64,000 nt of DNA from Hymenoscyphus infarciens (lineage: Eukaryota > Ascomycota > Leotiomycetes > Helotiales > Helotiaceae). The stretch's first letter is position 1; every line of letters begins with the position of its first letter. The position numbers and the translations under genes are program-made. The DNA lies in contig LLCB01000217.1 in assembly GCA_001414345.1 (NCBI GenBank), positions 1 through 64,000 on the forward strand. The letters run 5' to 3'. Under the pieces are notes generated by a model that did not search any database, had not been told where the DNA came from, and worked only from the letters and a program-made list of their open reading frames with translations. Of the stretch, positions 62,323 to 64,000 are shown piece by piece.

Positions 62323-64000
62323 CCTATACTTCTTTAACTTAGCTTTCTTAAAAGCGTATATATAATCTCTATTCTAAGATTTTATCTAAAGACACTAAAT
62401 AGAGTAGACTTAGTAGATAGCTAGAAGTATACTAGAAGAAGATAGAAGAGACATTTTACTATATTAAATTAGTCTTAAATCAGGTCTAATTAAGAGAGAA
62501 AAGACTTACTTTTATATATATATATAAAATATATATATATTCTAAGAGATAAGTTAGTATATAAGAATATACTTAATTAGAAGATATTCTTACTATTTAT
62601 ATTATTTAAATAAAAAGAAAAGAAGAAAAGAAGTTAGAATTAAAGAAAAGTCGTCTACTAATATACTACTTATAATAATAGCTATTACTTTATAATTATT
62701 ATTTATTACTTAATAATTACTATTATAATATATAATAATAGTAAGAATATAACAACTCTATAGTAGTATACCGCTTTCTATCTAATAGCTAATAATTAGC
62801 CTCGCTTCTATTTATATCTATTATTATATAATATATAGTAGTAAATAAAGAGTGATTATCTCTTAAATAATAATAATACTAGCTACTAACTCTACTCTAA
62901 CTACTAAATACTATAATAGTAAGATAAGTTATATTCTTTATAATAATTAGATAAATAATACTCTATATAACTAAATACTATACTAACTATTATCTAAAGA
63001 CTTAAGATAAGTCTTTTTTAAGAAGAGGGAATATAATAGTATACTATCTTAAATTACTAGTATTCGTAGAACTACTAATACCTCTAATACCTTAGAGCTA
63101 AGATTATAATTAACCTAATACTTATATAATAGAAGGTACTAAAGAGATTAAGGTTTAAATATTATATATTTAGCTTTAAAGCCTTTTATTTAGTATTAGC
63201 TATATTAGAAAGAGCTTAGTTATTATTATTATTAGAACTTAGTAGTCTCTAACCTCTTATATATAGATATTAATACTTAGTATAGAAGAGAGATAGTTTT
63301 TCCTTTTCTTCTATATTAGAGCCTAGTATTTATATATATTATTCTACTAAACGCACTTCTATATACCTCTTCTATAGTAGTATATATTTCGTGCTATTAT
63401 ACTCGGCTTATAACTACTAAAGCTCTAGACTTAATTAGAACTAGGTTCTTTAAAATCGTCGAGGTTAGCTAGAAGCTTAGATAGAATATAAGTAATTAGA
63501 TAATAGAAAGATAGAAAGACGCGGTAGCGAAGCTTACTACTTTACTAATTAGCTAGCTATTAAGCGAGTAAGCTTAGGTTAGATAGATTAGAAATAAACT
63601 ATCTAGCTAGCTATACTTATATATCTCTTACTTTTATACTACTAGAGACCTAAATAAGCGTACTCTTTTTAATTAGTCTAACTTTTTAATTAGTCTAACT
63701 AGATAATAGTAAATCCGAGGCTGAAACTAGACGCTAGCTTACTTAGTCTCAGAATATAGAAGAACTATTATCTAGATTTTTTACTTAAAAACTTTAGTAT
63801 TTTATAGCTCTTTATCTATATTTTCTTTCTAGAATCTTTAGCTAGAATTTATCTTATTTCTATACTAATTTCTATAATATAAAAGTAGCTTTAAAATAGC
63901 GTTTAATACTCTAGAAGCGGACTATCTATTAATACTAGTTAGACTAATTAAAAAGACTAACTCTCTTAAGTATAAGACAGTAGTAAGTAGAAGCGTAAGT

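Larger units (their letters stand above)
52375..63401 (+). mobile_element. Ty3/gypsy chromovirus relic with 370-bp LTRs and three nested insertions
   Basis: 5' LTR 52,375-52,744 and 3' LTR 63,032-63,401 are both 370 bp, and CTCGG is duplicated exactly on either side (52,370-52,374 and 63,402-63,406). The plus-strand interior holds RT (FYLNYRKLN at about 53,830-53,860, YLNNILIYLD at about 54,130-54,165), RNase H (about 54,480-54,900), integrase (zinc-binding region near 55,240, core split at about 55,600-56,015, C-terminus with VYLLTKNF near 56,520) and a chromodomain (about 56,780-56,935). Insertions at 55,604-56,014, 57,177-57,716 and 58,233-62,322 account for about 5 kb; without them the element is about 6 kb, normal for the family. 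Chromodomains in this family target integration to heterochromatin. RIP-degraded. Confidence 0.9.
34900..64000 (+). mobile_element. second MULE-like transposase relic, split by two gypsy insertions, runs off the right edge
   Basis: Three pieces are collinear on the plus strand: about 34,900-36,377, 51,840-52,374 and 63,402-64,000. The first holds LILIDSTYKTN near 35,810-35,850 and ILTNNSRAEQ near 36,000-36,030. The latter corresponds to a TDDS-type catalytic block, with the Asp codons apparently turned to Asn by G-to-A change. The second piece contains EVALVYLYFIETR and the third resumes in frame with LITTKALDLIRTRFF. Joining across the gypsy elements after removing one copy of each target duplication keeps the frame, which supports this being one original gene. 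Inactive. Confidence 0.65.

Overview
This window is fungal nuclear DNA, almost certainly from a filamentous ascomycete (Pezizomycotina; a leotiomycete is possible but I cannot fix the genus). The support is short GT-AG introns (51-127 bp, one of 221 bp) with CTAAC-type branch sites, a fungal MFS sugar porter, a fungal UTP13, and large AT-rich tracts whose transposon relics carry the pattern of RIP (repeat-induced point mutation): CA/TG dinucleotides nearly gone, TA in great excess, CG still present, and stops where Trp, Gln and Arg codons should be.

Layout. (1) About 1-13,370: AT-rich nested transposons. Two opposed Ty1/copia copies of one family, a third copia fragment, three copies of a TA-flanked inverted-repeat DNA element that I do not recognise, and a pogo/Fot1-like fragment. 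(2) About 13,400-25,430: a gene island of normal composition with four genes. They are an MFS sugar transporter (minus), an unrecognised membrane protein (minus), UTP13 of the small-subunit processome (plus), and a secreted-type single-pass membrane protein with a cysteine-rich ectodomain (plus). (3) About 25,440-64,000: 38 kb of AT-rich nested transposons.

The right block resolves into a nest. A Mutator-like (MULE) transposase relic is host to two Ty3/gypsy elements. The first (36,378-51,839) contains a LINE (37,538-50,352), which contains a DIRS-order tyrosine-recombinase retrotransposon with split direct repeats (about 39,020-46,644), which contains a small copia element (39,692-41,951). 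The second is a chromodomain gypsy (52,375-63,401). It contains a solo copy of the DIRS terminal repeat, a 540-bp palindromic LTR unit and a 4.1-kb copia element. Target-site duplications (5 bp for LTR elements, 14 bp for the LINE) were read directly and support most boundaries. A separate small gypsy element lies at 26,917-29,755.

The four island genes do not form a pathway. UTP13 is housekeeping (18S rRNA maturation) and shares a roughly 520-bp divergent promoter region with the unknown membrane protein. The sugar transporter stops only about 170 bp from the heterochromatin-like boundary. Every mobile-element reading frame is broken many times, so nothing in the AT-rich blocks looks able to make protein.
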